DNA of 64,000 nt, from NCBI GenBank assembly GCA_011800155.1, contig CM022377.1, forward strand, positions 1,860,001 through 1,924,000. The letters run 5' to 3'. Below, in pieces: positions 30,960 through 42,538 of the stretch. The first letter of the stretch is position 1, and every line of letters starts with the position of its first letter. Position numbers and translations under genes: made by a program. Under the pieces are notes generated by a model, which saw nothing but the letters and a program-made list of their open reading frames with translations, was not told where the DNA came from and searched no databases. This stretch comes from Flammulina velutipes. Taxonomy: Eukaryota; Basidiomycota; Agaricomycetes; Agaricales; Physalacriaceae.

Positions 30960-33490
30960 ATGGACGACAGGCCTCGCCAGTCTTCGATTTGGGCGCCACA
31001 GCCTCAGCCGTCGGATACGACTTGGCCGAAAACTCTCGATTCGTTCTGTCGCGTCGCCGAGACCGACCAAGCACCTCGCCTCCACCCCATCATCACCCGG
31101 GAAGACGTGTTTGGCCCAGTGCAGACGATGCCTTCAGCCGACGCATATGGTCCACCCAAAAATGTGGTCGTTGGTGCTATCGGAGATGGAAGGAAGAGGA
31201 ACACACCTCCAACTGGCGATTTCGACGATAATGTAAGCCCTTTTTGCGCATATATTCACTATTTAAATATTTTTCTTTTCTTTAGCACGTCGAACAGCTC
31301 TTGCGGACGTTGAATCTCAACTCTCCCGACTCCAAGAGTCTCAACTTCGAAGGTTCGCCGGACTTTTCGCCGGCATCAGTGTCCAGCGCCTTGCTGACGC
31401 CTACCGACCTTTCACCAACTCGCGCCTTCGATGGTAAACAACAACTCCAGTCGCCATACGAGAACGTTCGTACTTCTTCCTACGTCAACCAAGCTTCCCT
31501 TCTATTCGAGCCGACGTCCCCGACACGCTCCATTCATTCGGACCCGTACGCAACGTATATTCAAGGACCTACACAACATTCTTTACCGTACTATAAAACT
31601 TTCGATCATCCTCATTCACTCTACCAAGTTTCTCCTCCTGCTCCTCTCCCGCAGTCCCTCTATCATTCCCCAACGATCACCAGCCACCACACTCACCTAC
31701 GCTCGGATTCTGCTGGCAACCCGCATCGCGTTCAGCAAAGTAGTCAAGCAGATTGGCATGTCCCCCAGCCTCAGGCCACGTCTCAGATTCAACAGGATTT
31801 TCACCCTTCGAACTCAGATTGGCTTCATCCCGAGCCGATGGAGAAATCTTCGCTCAACGGATTGGGTTTGACCACTTCTGCCCTCGACTCGCTTCCTAGC
31901 CGGGGTTTGCGTTCTTCATTCTCCTATCAGTCTATCAACACGTCGCCGCAGTCTGCTCATGAAGTGAGTCTGCGACATGTCCTAGATGATAATATCTAAC
32001 GATATTCCATCCAGCCTATCAACTTTTTGTCTTTACTTCATCCGTCTTCATCGCCGCCTTACCATTCCTTCGTTTCACGGATCATCAAGTCTTCCGACCA
32101 GCAGGCATCCATTTTCTTGCAACAAAAGCTGAAAGTCGCGGATGCTATAGAACGGGGAAAGATTATTGACGCCATTTGTACAAGGGGCTTCGAGATGATG
32201 GCTCATCGGTACGTCCTTTCGGTTTGCACGTACGGATAAAGACTAACTAGTGTTCAAGCTTTGGCAACTGGGCCGTCCAAAGGTGCCTGGAAGCGGCGTC
32301 AAGCGCTGACGAGCGCCGCAAGATTGTTAGTTGTATGAGGTAGGCAAGTCGTTAGAGAAGGGAATGTACGCTCACGCTTCTCAGGGGTCGCATAGTTGAT
32401 CTTGCGACCAACTGCTACGGCTGCCACGTTCTGCAAAAGGCGCTCGATTGCGAGGAGGACATTCGTTTATTGATCGTGTCCGAGCTACTCCTCGGTGATC
32501 CTGCCCAGACACTGGTCAACAAGCACGCCAGTCACGTCTGGAGTAAGGTCCGCCTTTCTGTTGCCTTTCTATTTCTTGCCGGTCTGACAATAACTCAAGA
32601 TTATGGAATTATCATGGACAGCTCCGGCGCCACCGATCTTCGCCTAGTACGTACTTGATGTGCATTGGCCTTTTCTAATGCTGATGTCCGCTTCCATTAG
32701 CGTCAACAAATCCTTGAAAGGGAAATGGGCGGCGCTTGCTTGCCACGAGACTGGCTCGTTGGTTGTCCAGGTATTGTGCAAGGCCGCTCCGCACGACGTG
32801 ACAGATTTTTGACGTTTTGAATTTCAGCACGCGTTCGAGAATCTTGAAGACTCAGCCAAAGATGGCATCGTCGACGAACTTCTCAACCAAGGCGTTGGAA
32901 TTTTCAGCGAAGTCGTCAAGAGTCAGTGGGGTTCGTACTGCATACAACACAGTGAGTGATGGTCCTGTTGAATTCAAGTGCGCGCATTGACACTTTCCAA
33001 CAAGTTCTTGAGCACGGTTCGGACAAGCATCGTAATCTGACTCTTGACCATCTTCTTTCCGGTCTCCTCGAATATGCCACCAACGAGCAAGGCTACAAGA
33101 GTGTCACTAAAGCTCTCAAGGAGGGAGGCAAAGACACTCTTGATCGCGTCGTTAGGAGAATGTGCGAACCAGCGAAAGCGTTAGTGGATCATCACGGCGT
33201 CCGTCTGATTTGTTCACACGTTATCCTTTCATAGGTCCCGTCGAGCGATGATCGTCGACCTGGCGCTTTCAGTTACGGGCAGTCAATTGATTGCCAGCGC
33301 ACTACCGACGGCCGATAAGGACCAACGCGCCATGCTCTACGATTGTATTCGTGGTCATATCGTCACCCTGCGGGGCTGCAAGACTGGTTCGAAGGTCATC
33401 TGGTTGTTGTGCGTACGTGTCATCTCTTATGAATGACATTGCTGACCGGAAGCTTATAGCGACCGCATGCGTGCTTATTATGGTTACTAA
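30960..33490 (+). CDS. PUF (Pumilio-family) RNA-binding protein
   Basis: Cytoplasmic regulator that binds 3' UTR motifs and represses or localises mRNAs. Eleven exons: 30960-31232, 31286-31963, 32015-32208, 32259-32339, 32385-32547, 32600-32646, 32701-32770, 32828-32951, 33005-33179, 33235-33408, 33460-33490; 2010 nt, 669 aa. The first 317 residues are Ser/Pro/Gln-rich and disordered. From about residue 318 the PUF repeats run: DAICTRGFEMMAHRFGNWAV, DLATNCYGCHVLQKALDC, LVNKHASHVWSK, ALACHETGSLVVQHAFE, SQWGSYCIQHILEHG, YATNEQGYKSVTKAL, GCKTGSKVIWL. The protein ends FDRMRAYYGY. Repeat side chains are divergent, so the RNA motif cannot be predicted safely. Confidence 0.9.
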
Positions 33491-34332
33491 ATCTGTGGAA
33501 ATTACCCACACCAAGTGCGTTGATCCACTGTTTGGTTGCTTCGATGCTCATCAGTTTCAAGGACTTGCTTTTTGCTTACCGAAACCTGGATCAAGATATA
33601 TCTTTCGATTTTCAGTCATTCATTCCTATCTTACCACGAAACGCATTATCTTCATCGATCCAGCTTACACTGCCGACATATGGCTCGCAAATTTATCATA
33701 GGAACCTGGGGCACCTCATCGCCCCGTCATATTGACCATCCCAAAACATCATAATACTCGAATCTCGGAACATCTCACTCGCACATCGACATTCCTCATT
33801 TCTTACAGCTCTTCATCATCGTTTGCATATACAGTATCGACGCTTTGCTCTCTTTTACGCCGTCTTGAAGTTCACATTGCATATAGTAGTACCTCCTTCG
33901 ACATCCGTCCTTATTCTCACATCCTCTCGATGTACATGCTTACTATACCTACTTTCGCTAGCAAGAACACCGTAGCTTGTCTCTGTCATTGTCCATAACA
34001 AAGTGCATCATTTTCTTGTGCGAATACATGTGTGGCGTATAATTGATTTGCATGGAATGCTCTAGTATACTTGGTACACTCCAGTCTGGTATCTCAGCTA
34101 TTGGATACGCTTGAGCTTTCGTCTGTTCAATCTCTGCTGAAAATGAGATTCATGGAGGCCAGTGGCACCGTGACGGCACTGACCGCACAACATTACTGTA
34201 ATGCACCGGCCCGATGATTGATCGAGGCAAGACAGGAGGGCTCTTGCTGTTCTACTATCGCGCACAAATGCTATGCTACCTGTCGGATACTCACAACACC
34301 CACCTATATCACCCGCCAATATCAGAGGGGCC
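33491..34332. other. Intergenic
   Basis: 3' region of the PUF gene and upstream region of the F-box gene. An in-frame ATG at 34273 exists, but the paralogue at 50711 has a stop in the equivalent leader, so 34333 is used as start. No other gene seen. Confidence 0.55.
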
Positions 34333-35837
34333 ATGTCTTCAGAATTCTGCGCAGACTGGCAAAACCGCACCGACCACAACGAAGGAATGTTAAGCTTTGG
34401 AGGATGCAAATGCAACAAGTGGTCCTCCTGTTTTGGGGACGTCGCTATCCTCTTCCCTTTTGCTATGACGTTCCTCCTCTTGCTCTGCTGTATCATGAAG
34501 ATTCCGGTCACCGGAACTAGGAGTCCGCGGAGGACTCAACCGCAACTCCCCCCACCTGTGACAGCAGCGTCTGGCACAATGATAAAGCCCAGAGCTCCCT
34601 TCGTGGTTCGTCGAGCGCGCGACCTATCTACGCGAGCGGGAATGGTCATTGACACACTGGTTTTCGCCATCCCTCTCACCACCCGCAGCTGGAAACTTAC
34701 AAGGATGATCAAATCTCGGAAAACATCGACTGCCGCCGCCGCCACCGAGATGCTATTCCCCAGACTCCCTTTGGAACTCCAGAATGCGGTCATCATCGAA
34801 TGTGATAACATGTCCGACCTTTTGTCGTACAGTCTGGTTTGCTACGCATGGGTGTGCGCGAGCCGACGTGAACTGACTATTACAGTTCGATCCCGCATGC
34901 ATGCCATCAAGTTCTGTCGCATCTTACGATCTCCTTGGGAGACGTTTTCGCCTCATATACGCCGACTCACCTTTGCGACCAGATCCGGGGGCGACCAAGG
35001 GGCTGACGACCTTGTCGCAAACCGGCGAGTCCTGCGTTCTCTGTCACTCAAGGGTGCGGACATTCGATCGGTTGCGTTGGACGGGAACGCCTGCTTGGCG
35101 GCTTTCCTCCTGAAATACTACCCCCATCTTACATCTCTGGGCCATCGCTTTACGCCTCACATGGGACACTCGGAGACCAATGACCTTGACAAGTTTCTGC
35201 AGTCGGCACCTTCATTTTTACATCTTAGGGCACTGTCATTCGACGTGGAACAGCCCTTCGCAACCTCCCCATTCTTAGCATTGAAGCCGATATTACACTC
35301 TTCCAGCTTGCGAATCAGCGGGCTGTGGGATACCTTCTTGATCACAAGCCTTGAACGGAGCTGCCGAAACCTCGAGTCGTTGAAGTTGATCATACTAGGC
35401 TCTGCGCCTATCGCAGAGGTCAATTTGGTGAATCAGCTCATGAAGTTCAACCAACGGACGCTTTCCCATGTCACTTTGACAATCCAATGGCACGGCGTGA
35501 ACGTGCATGCCAGTGGTAAGTCTTTTTCTGTCTCTATGATTACTATTTTCTTACACGAACATCATCAGTGTTCGACCTCTGTCCGTTGAAGAACTTGAAG
35601 TCTGTGTGCCTTATCCTGGATGAAATTTTGGAGGAGTGTCTTGAGTCGACCGCACAAACTGTAAGGACATTGGATGCCCCGGGCATGCAAAAGTTGGTTG
35701 TATGCACTGCCAGTCGACATATGACTTTGCCTGTACACTCAATGGCCCGCATTGACGAGGTGGCAGTCGAATATCTAGGGCTTGTACCTGTTAGGTCTAC
35801 TCGGACACTACAATATGTGATGTACACTGCTGGATAA
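34333..35837 (+). CDS. F-box protein with N-terminal membrane segment, copy A
   Basis: Exons 34333-35515 and 35569-35837; 1452 nt, 483 aa. The N-terminus carries SSEFCADWQNRT, a Cys-rich stretch FGGCKCNKWSSCFGDV, then a hydrophobic segment AILFPFAMTFLLLLCCIMKI, so the protein may be membrane anchored. The F-box starts near residue 140 (LFPRLPLELQNAVIIECDNM, LLSYSLVCYAWVCASRREL). Leucine-rich segments follow (VLRSLSLKGADIRSV, LHLRALSFDVEQPF). The inverted paralogue at 50711-52191 conserves every part. A membrane F-box could recruit an SCF ligase to a membrane substrate; that is inference. Confidence 0.78.
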
Positions 35838-36317
35838 ATCTTATTTCTCAGAGTCAGCAGATATCAGACTCCAAAAACCGTTGTCAAGTTCATTTCTACG
35901 CATATTGTAGTTCGCATTTTTTTAACGGGGAGGAATCGAGTCTCTACCAAAATTATTTCCAGCCATAACATGTGGCGCAATGTAATATTGTTGTAACATA
36001 CCCTATATCATGCAGGAAAAGGTATACACGAAATACTATTCCAGTCAGAACTTCACTTACAAGGGGGACGCCAAGCACCTCTCCATTGAACACTTCCAGG
36101 TTGAAGGGCCGATCGGCCGTGGTCTTGAATGAAGAACGATGCCAAACAACTTCGTTCTCTCCCTCTCACCACCAACAATCGTCTTTCTTCACGTCACCAT
36201 TGACACTTGACATTGTTCGCCAAGTTTTCTAGTTTGCTCATGTATCTTTCTCGACTGGTACACGCTCCCAGCTTCCCATAAAATCGAAGTCGTAAAGGTG
36301 GGTGAGACGTTCTTTGT
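35838..36317. other. Intergenic
   Basis: No supported gene; promoter region of the TLDc gene. Confidence 0.55.
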
Positions 36318-38021
36318 ATGCCCGTGACTCTATCTCACGGGCAGGCAGACTCCCAATGGATACTAAACACATCGATTAACATACCGAACGATATCTGGAT
36401 GCCAATCATGTCTCCAATAGATACCATTCCATCGTTGATCCCTCTTCCAGCTCCTGTACCACAACAATCTCAGCCTCAGAAGCATTCATTCGAGGACGAG
36501 GCCATGTTTGACAAGTTCGCGACATTATTCAATCCTCCGACCCCCCGAGCATCACCTATCTTACCGGATCTTGGGCAGCAGGCGTCCACGCCACGCCCGA
36601 ATCTTACGCCCTCGACCTCTTCAGACAACGAATTTGGCTCGTTCGTCTCCGTCCCCGCATCCCAAGATCCGCTGGGATCCTTTTCGCCGCTCGAGGAGAG
36701 TTCATCGTCTGCCTCGCATGCGCTAAATCCCAGTCATGACTTTTTCGACAAGTTCGCCGAGGATGCCAAACGAGCGTCGGAGAAAAGCAGGCGGGATGTG
36801 TTGGATGAGCTTCTGCTCAGTGAAAATGATCCTTTTTATTGGCCGGAGCCGCCCCAGGCGCAAGAGGTCGGGAGCTTGAAGTTGGATTTGGACTCGCTCA
36901 CTTGGCCGACGTCCTCGTCGTCGTCGAGTGTTGCGTCGTTACCCAAAGGCCATCATCATCCCCACCCTTCACGCTCGCCGACGCTGTCCACGGCCATCGT
37001 CGCACCCCCGTTAACGACGGGCATGCTGGCTTCTTCACCGCCAACACCATCAATCTTTCCCCCGGATTTGGATCTGGACCCAAGGCCGACCCCACCACCG
37101 CGCTCCCAGTCTTATCAAACACTTTCCAACATCTCAGCCAAGTGGCTGAGACAACCACCTCCTCGCCAGGATACTCTACAGAACATCTTCAATCCGCCAC
37201 CGCCTCCTCCAATATCTCACGGCACGCCTTTTGCATCGCATAGCGAGATATTTGTGCCTCCGACTGGTGCACCTGGGTTCACAGGAGACGATCACAGCTG
37301 GGATAAAGGATATTCGACCGAGCTTGAACGTGAAACCACACGTCCTTCCACGCCTGTGAGCGTGGGCTCTGTCATCCAGAAGAAGATGGGATACGTGGAT
37401 CTGCAAGGAAGGAAACCGCTCACGACTGCAGTGTTAGACGCCAAGCTGGCAAACCTTGTATGTTTCTTTCTCATCTCAGACTTGCATCTAGGCTTACATT
37501 GGATGCGCGTGTTCTAGCTTCGACCACATTTTCCTGCACTGGTACGTTTGCCGAAAGTTTGGACGTTGTTGTATTCTTTGGATCAACATGGAATCTCTCT
37601 CAATACCCTCTACACTCGATGCGAGACTCCCAAACCCGTTGCCGAGCTGCTCATCATCCAAGATGCCAGCGACGCGCTTTTTGGGGTGTATATGGGCGAT
37701 GGTATCCGTCCGTCTAGAGGGAGGGGGTACTACGGCTCGGGCGAGTCTTTCATGTTCAAGTACACCTCCGCATCGGATGAGCTCAAGGTGTTCAAATGGA
37801 CGGGACGAAATGACTACGTTGCTCTTTGTGAGCCCGGCTTTATATCTTTTGGAGGCGGGGATGGTCAGTTTGGGGTGTACCTGGACGCAGGCCTTATCGA
37901 TGGAAGCTCGGCGCGTTGCGTGACGTTCGGGAATGAGGTTCTCTGCGGAGCGGGTCGTGTTAAGGCGGGCGCGGTTGAATTTGAATGTGTTGGTCTCGAG
38001 GTGTGGAAGATTGGGGCTTGA
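36318..38021 (+). CDS. oxr1: TLDc-domain protein (Oxr1-like)
   Basis: Oxidation-resistance protein of the TLDc family; in yeast Oxr1 binds and disassembles the V-ATPase. Exons 36318-37457 and 37518-38021; 1644 nt, 547 aa from the first ATG. In-frame ATGs at 36402 and 36411 are equally good starts. The N-terminal 370 residues are disordered and Pro/Ser-rich with short acidic helices (HDFFDKFAEDAKRAS, ENDPFYWPE). The TLDc domain fills the second exon: LRPHFPALVRLPKVWTLLYS, HGISLNTLYTRC, LLIIQDASDALFGVY, YYGSGESFMFKY, GGGDGQFGVYLDAGL, CVTFGNEVLC. The motif order is complete. Confidence 0.9.
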
Positions 38022-38199
38022 CTTGGATCCACGCTTGTAGGAATAGATTATTTGCATGGCATTTGTACATATACTCATCTAAGTAGTTGTCATCTATGTT
38101 GTAGCTGCTGGTTTAATTAACGCATCACTCACATGCCTATGTGAACTGAAAAGAATCCAAATAAGCAGGAAGGATTGCCTAGATAGGCAGTAAGTGAGG

Positions 38200-38231
38200 G
38201 TGGTCCGTGCGTAAAATTCAAGGACTATAAA
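38200..38231 (+). promoter_or_regulatory. U2 copy 2 promoter: upstream element and TATA
   Basis: GTGGTCCGTGCG at about 38200-38211 (-42 to -53) and TATAAA at 38226-38231 (-22 to -27) relative to the U2 start. Element sequence and spacing equal those of copy 1, and the stretch from TATA to the transcript start is almost identical too. Confidence 0.65.
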
Positions 38232-38252
38232 GCCCGCCTCCCGACACAATGA

Positions 38253-38447
38253 ATCCTTACCACTCTGGCCTTTTGGCTTAGATCAAGTGTAGTATCTGTT
38301 CTTAATAGTTTAACCACTATTACGGAGGCACCGCCTCCCGTATTTGGTTATCTAATTTTTGCCGCCCTTGTTCTTCGTGCTCTGCTTGCAACACGGGGAC
38401 GCGATGACCTTGCCACTGCAGTACCGGCTTGTGTCGTCGGGGGAACT
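38253..38447 (+). ncRNA. U2: U2 spliceosomal snRNA, copy 2
   Basis: Second U2 gene, opposite in orientation to copy 1 and about 28 kb away. It has CTCTGGCCTTTTGGC, AGATCAAGTGTAGTATCTG (branch-site recognition GTAGTA at about 38290), stem IIa, the Sm site AATTTTTG at about 38354 and the terminal stem-loop with CTGCAGTACCGGC. Ends are estimates. All critical elements are intact in both copies, so both may be expressed. Confidence 0.93.
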
Positions 38448-38479
38448 CTTTTCTTTCTCATCCTTTTTGTCGTTGTCTA

Positions 38480-38507
38480 TCGGGTGCTGCCAATTGGTGG
38501 TGCTCGG
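38480..38507 (+). other. Hairpin downstream of U2 copy 2 (candidate 3'-end processing signal)
   Basis: A 12-bp stem with AATT loop, 32 bases past the predicted U2 3' end. Relative to the copy-1 hairpin, two positions are C to T changes that turn C-G and G-C pairs into U-G and G-U, preserving the fold. Confidence 0.55.
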
Positions 38508-39557
38508 GATGCCTCAAAAGCTTTGTTCTTTTGGCTATGGATTGTCTTGTGTGTGGCGCATTGTACTTGGCACTATATACTGTATCATTATGAGACTTTG
38601 GTGTACGGAATTTGAATGAAAGAATGAATATTTAATTGCATCTGTACTGCGTTAAGCTATGATCTGTGGCGCATGTATAATAGGCTATAGGTGAGGTACA
38701 AGGAGAGAGTAGACAGGATTGATTGAACATCGCAACTTGATCACCACAGTGCAATATGTGTTGACGAGGAAACCATGAATCGGAATACTGCCTTGATGAC
38801 TATCGACGACTCCATTGCAAGCTAGGGGAATGACAGCATCGCCCTGTGAAAGGTTTCGTAGGAAAGCGGTCTGCGGATTCGTGTTTCGTAAGCGTTCTGG
38901 AGGGAGAAGCAGAGATTTCGCAGACTTTCGATAGGGTGGCACGGAGGGAAGGTGGGAGGCCTTAGCCTACGGCAAGTCATCCAACCGATCTAGTGAGCGT
39001 TGCTACTTCCAAATCGATACCTTGAACAGGGAAAAGCCTTAGATATATCTAGATCGAGGTCAAGTATGTACATTGCACGAAATCAAGGAAGAACGGATGG
39101 CTGTTCACTGGGTCCTTATCGCGCTAGCACGAGATACTGAGTCCAAGGTTTCGATTGAATACCCACTCGACAACGTAAGCAAGTGTTCAAGATAGTCCTA
39201 TCTCGTTTACTGACGCGACACCAGAGTTATCAGGATGATCCGACACGATAACATCGACCTGGCGGCACGCATCCAAGTGACCGAGGAGTCATAGCACTTC
39301 GTCAGGAAAAGATTTGGAAGCACGAGGGTATCCCGGCCAGATGTACGATGTATTGTTTGCAAGTTACAGCATTCACTGGTTCCATTCTAGAATCCAAGCG
39401 CTAGCAACCTTGGAACTTGGAAGGCGGGAAGAGAGAGATAATTGGATTACCTAAGCCGAACACGGGCCGTTAGTATTCTTCCTGCTCCCACCAAGCACTT
39501 GGCCGTAGGCGTTGCCGCAGCTCTCCACGTTCTTTCCATTCAACGACATCCTTCAAG
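38508..39557. other. Intergenic
   Basis: About 1 kb without a supported gene. A minus-strand frame at 38685-38942 looks weakly protein-like (KSLLLPPERLRNTNPQTAF) but has no convincing extension or splice sites. Confidence 0.5.
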
Positions 39558-42319
39558 ATGGCAAAATCCAAAGCTCAAACGCCGCAGGAGCTCTACGCGG
39601 CCAGGAAACGACGAGAAGAGGAGGAGAAGACAGCGCTATTGCCGCCCGGACTGATAAATCAAGGAAATACGTGCTTCATGAACTCGGTGCTACAAGGCGT
39701 GCGTATACAGTGGCTGCCGCTGTAGATTACGACTAACGTTTGCTACAGTTAATTGCAACTCAGCTGCTGTCCGATCTAATCTACTTTCGACCAATACCAC
39801 CGGATGTACAGGCGCATTCGAAATCTCCGTTACAACCTCGACTTTCGCCTCTTCTGGTCAACGGAACCAAGCTAGCTGGTCCGTACAAGCAAGAATGGAT
39901 CGATTCAATGCCGATCGGAGACGTGTTCGTGAATGTTATGCTCAGAGCATGGGATGCCCAAAGAAATCAGCGGAGGGAGAACCAGACCCCTCGGTACGTT
40001 GTTCTATTATTCCAATCACTACGACACCAATGGATGCTTTATAGATCTCTTCTCGGCGTATTAGGTCGCAAGTACGACCAGTATCTAGACTTTGCTCAGC
40101 AAGATGCACACGAGTTCATGCGTATTCTCATCGATGCTATGCGCATGGAAGAGTTTGACGTGCGTATTCCATTGATAATCGTTCGTGGGTGCTGATTAAC
40201 CATAGGTTATCAAAATACGGCAACCTCCACCGCCTCCGACACACAAGAAAGGTTCCAAGCACGCATCCGAACCAGTCGACGACGACGAGAAACTCATCTC
40301 GTTGTCGGACATGTTATTCGGAGGCAAACTGACGAGCATCTTGGTCTGTCAAAAGTGCAAACACGTCTCCCAGACGTACGAGGACTTCAACGACCTCAGC
40401 CTTAGCATCAAGCCAGAAGACTACGCAAAGGAACGGAAACGAGATCGCCTGAAAAATCTCGCTAAGCGCCTTACCGCGTTCCCCTCATCGCCACCTCCTC
40501 ATCCTCCCATCACTCTAACAGTCCAGGAGCCAGGACCGCGTTCATCATCCGCTCCTCCAAGCACTCCTCGTGAAACGCCCGAGATGCATGGCTTCTACGA
40601 TCCTCCAACGAACCACGACGAGCGCCGCTTAAGCTTCGAATTGTTACCCACACCATCAGAGCCCCTTGCCGAAGTACCCTCATCTGAAAAGCACCTGGAA
40701 TTTGTGGATCCCCCAAAGCCCGACAAAAAGGAGAAGGATGGATGGGGGAATCTCGGCCGCAGGCTAAGCATGAGCTTGGGCAAAGGCGGAAAGGATCGTC
40801 GCAGCCGCTCTCGCGAACGGAGAGGTAGTCGCGATCTAGCTCGAATGGAGACACCTGACCCACCTCCTCGTCCCCAAACTCCTTCTATACACGTCAGCCA
40901 ACCATCCACAGACGGTATCCACTCTCCCCAGCCACGCCATGCAATCCTCTCTACAACCCCAACGCCTGCCTCGTCCAGACCTAGTTCTCGACGTCGCTCA
41001 GCGGATCGCAGTCGTTCACCAAAACCACCGAAACCATCCCGAGCGGAAACGGAATACTTGCGTAAAATTCTAGCTGACGTGGGACCTTCATCCTCCAATC
41101 CGTTCGCACGTATGGGCGCTCCTGCTTTGTCTGACCAGAGCATGTGGTTCAAGATGAGCCAAATGCCAGGTATTGAGGATTGCCTCAAGATGTTTACTGG
41201 AGTGGAGATTCTGGATGGAGACAATCAGGTCGGATGTCGAAGGTGCTGGAAGATCGCAAACGGCTTGTACAAGCCTAAAGCCGACCAGGAAGACAGTGAT
41301 AGTCTGGATAGCGGCCCTACCATATCTGTCAAGGATGACCCTTCGCCTGATCCAAGTCCCATCAGCTTGCCAACGTCGCTCTCATCGCCTGACCTTTCTT
41401 CGTATGCCACGAAGGGAGCTGACATTTCTCTCGTTTCCCTACCTACGACTATCGCTGGGACTACTGTCAATGGTTCGCGACACGTATCAGCACCGATTAA
41501 TATGGCTACAAAGGCTAACTTCCTTCCCTCCATATCAACAACGGCGCCTCCAACTCCGGAAAACAGCCCACCTGCGACTATACGGACTCCATCGCTCCAT
41601 TCTCAAGACAGTCATACAGCTCCATCCACTGATACTCACGACATCACTTCGTCCAAGGACACTTTACTCTCTGCTCCAGTCGACCGCCATCGACAGTCTC
41701 TCGACTCCTCCGACGAGAGTAGTAGCTCAGAGGAGGACGTGACCGATTCGGAGTCGACTTCTCGCTCTCCTACAAAAAGGCGACCTAAACCCACCATCAT
41801 GAGGCCAGCGTACAAACGTTATCTCATCGCAACACCGCCACCCGTCCTAGTCGTTCATTTAAAACGCTTCCAGCAGCTATCCAAGACGCCCGTCCTCTCA
41901 TTCTCGAGCGGCTTCAAGAAATTGGACGATTACGTGACCTTCCCCGAGATCTTGGACCTAACACCCTTCCTTGCACCGAAGAAAGGAGATTTTGTGAAGA
42001 AGGGTCTTAAGCGTGACCGTGAAAAGTGTTTATATCGGTTGTACGCGGTTGTGGTTCACATCGGGAGCATGGTCAGTTCTATCTCGTGAAATCATCCGTG
42101 ACACAACTGACAGTCAAACAGCTGGGAGGTCATTATATCGCGTACACGGCTCTCCCGAAGCCGACACCGGTCGACGAAGATGCTCTTAAGACGCCAACTG
42201 TCGCTGCGCCTAGCGCTGGACGCCAATGGGCCTATATCAGTGACACTGTTGTTCGGTTAACCACGCTGGAAGAAGTTTTGAAGGCGAAGGCGTATCTTTG
42301 TATGTATGAGCGGATATAG
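39558..42319 (+). CDS. Ubiquitin carboxyl-terminal hydrolase (USP family)
   Basis: Cysteine protease that removes ubiquitin from proteins. Exons 39558-39698, 39749-39993, 40045-40159, 40206-42071, 42122-42319; 2565 nt, 854 aa. Cys box: GLINQGNTCFMNSVLQ, nucleophile Cys39, interrupted by an intron right after VLQG. QQDAHEFMRILIDAM is the next USP block. Zinc-ribbon pairs are CQKC and CRRC, separated by a roughly 300-residue Ser/Pro/Arg-rich insertion; a second disordered insertion of about 170 residues precedes VLVVHLKRFQQLSK. His box: VVHIGSM, then LGGHYIAY with His793, then WAYISDTVVRL. Insertions between the finger halves suggest the USP16/USP45 or Ubp-type group; the exact subfamily is uncertain. 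Confidence 0.92.
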
Positions 42320-42538
42320 AGTCCAACTGACGGGTATGGTTGCTAGATGTCGTAAATTATCTCTCTTTATGGACTTGTACCCATGGACATTGCAGTTATA
42401 ATACTCTTCAGAGGAATAGCTTGAAAGCTAGCCAATCTCGCCAATGTGTAAAAGTAGATTGTACTATTAGAAACTCTATCGAAACCCTAACCCCGGTAAT
42501 AAAGCTTTCTTGAACTTGAACCACAACTGGAATTCGCT

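Noticed and set aside
38685..38942. Minus-strand 85-codon frame as a gene
   Set aside because: No conserved motif, no supporting splice context, and it overlaps an otherwise unstructured spacer.
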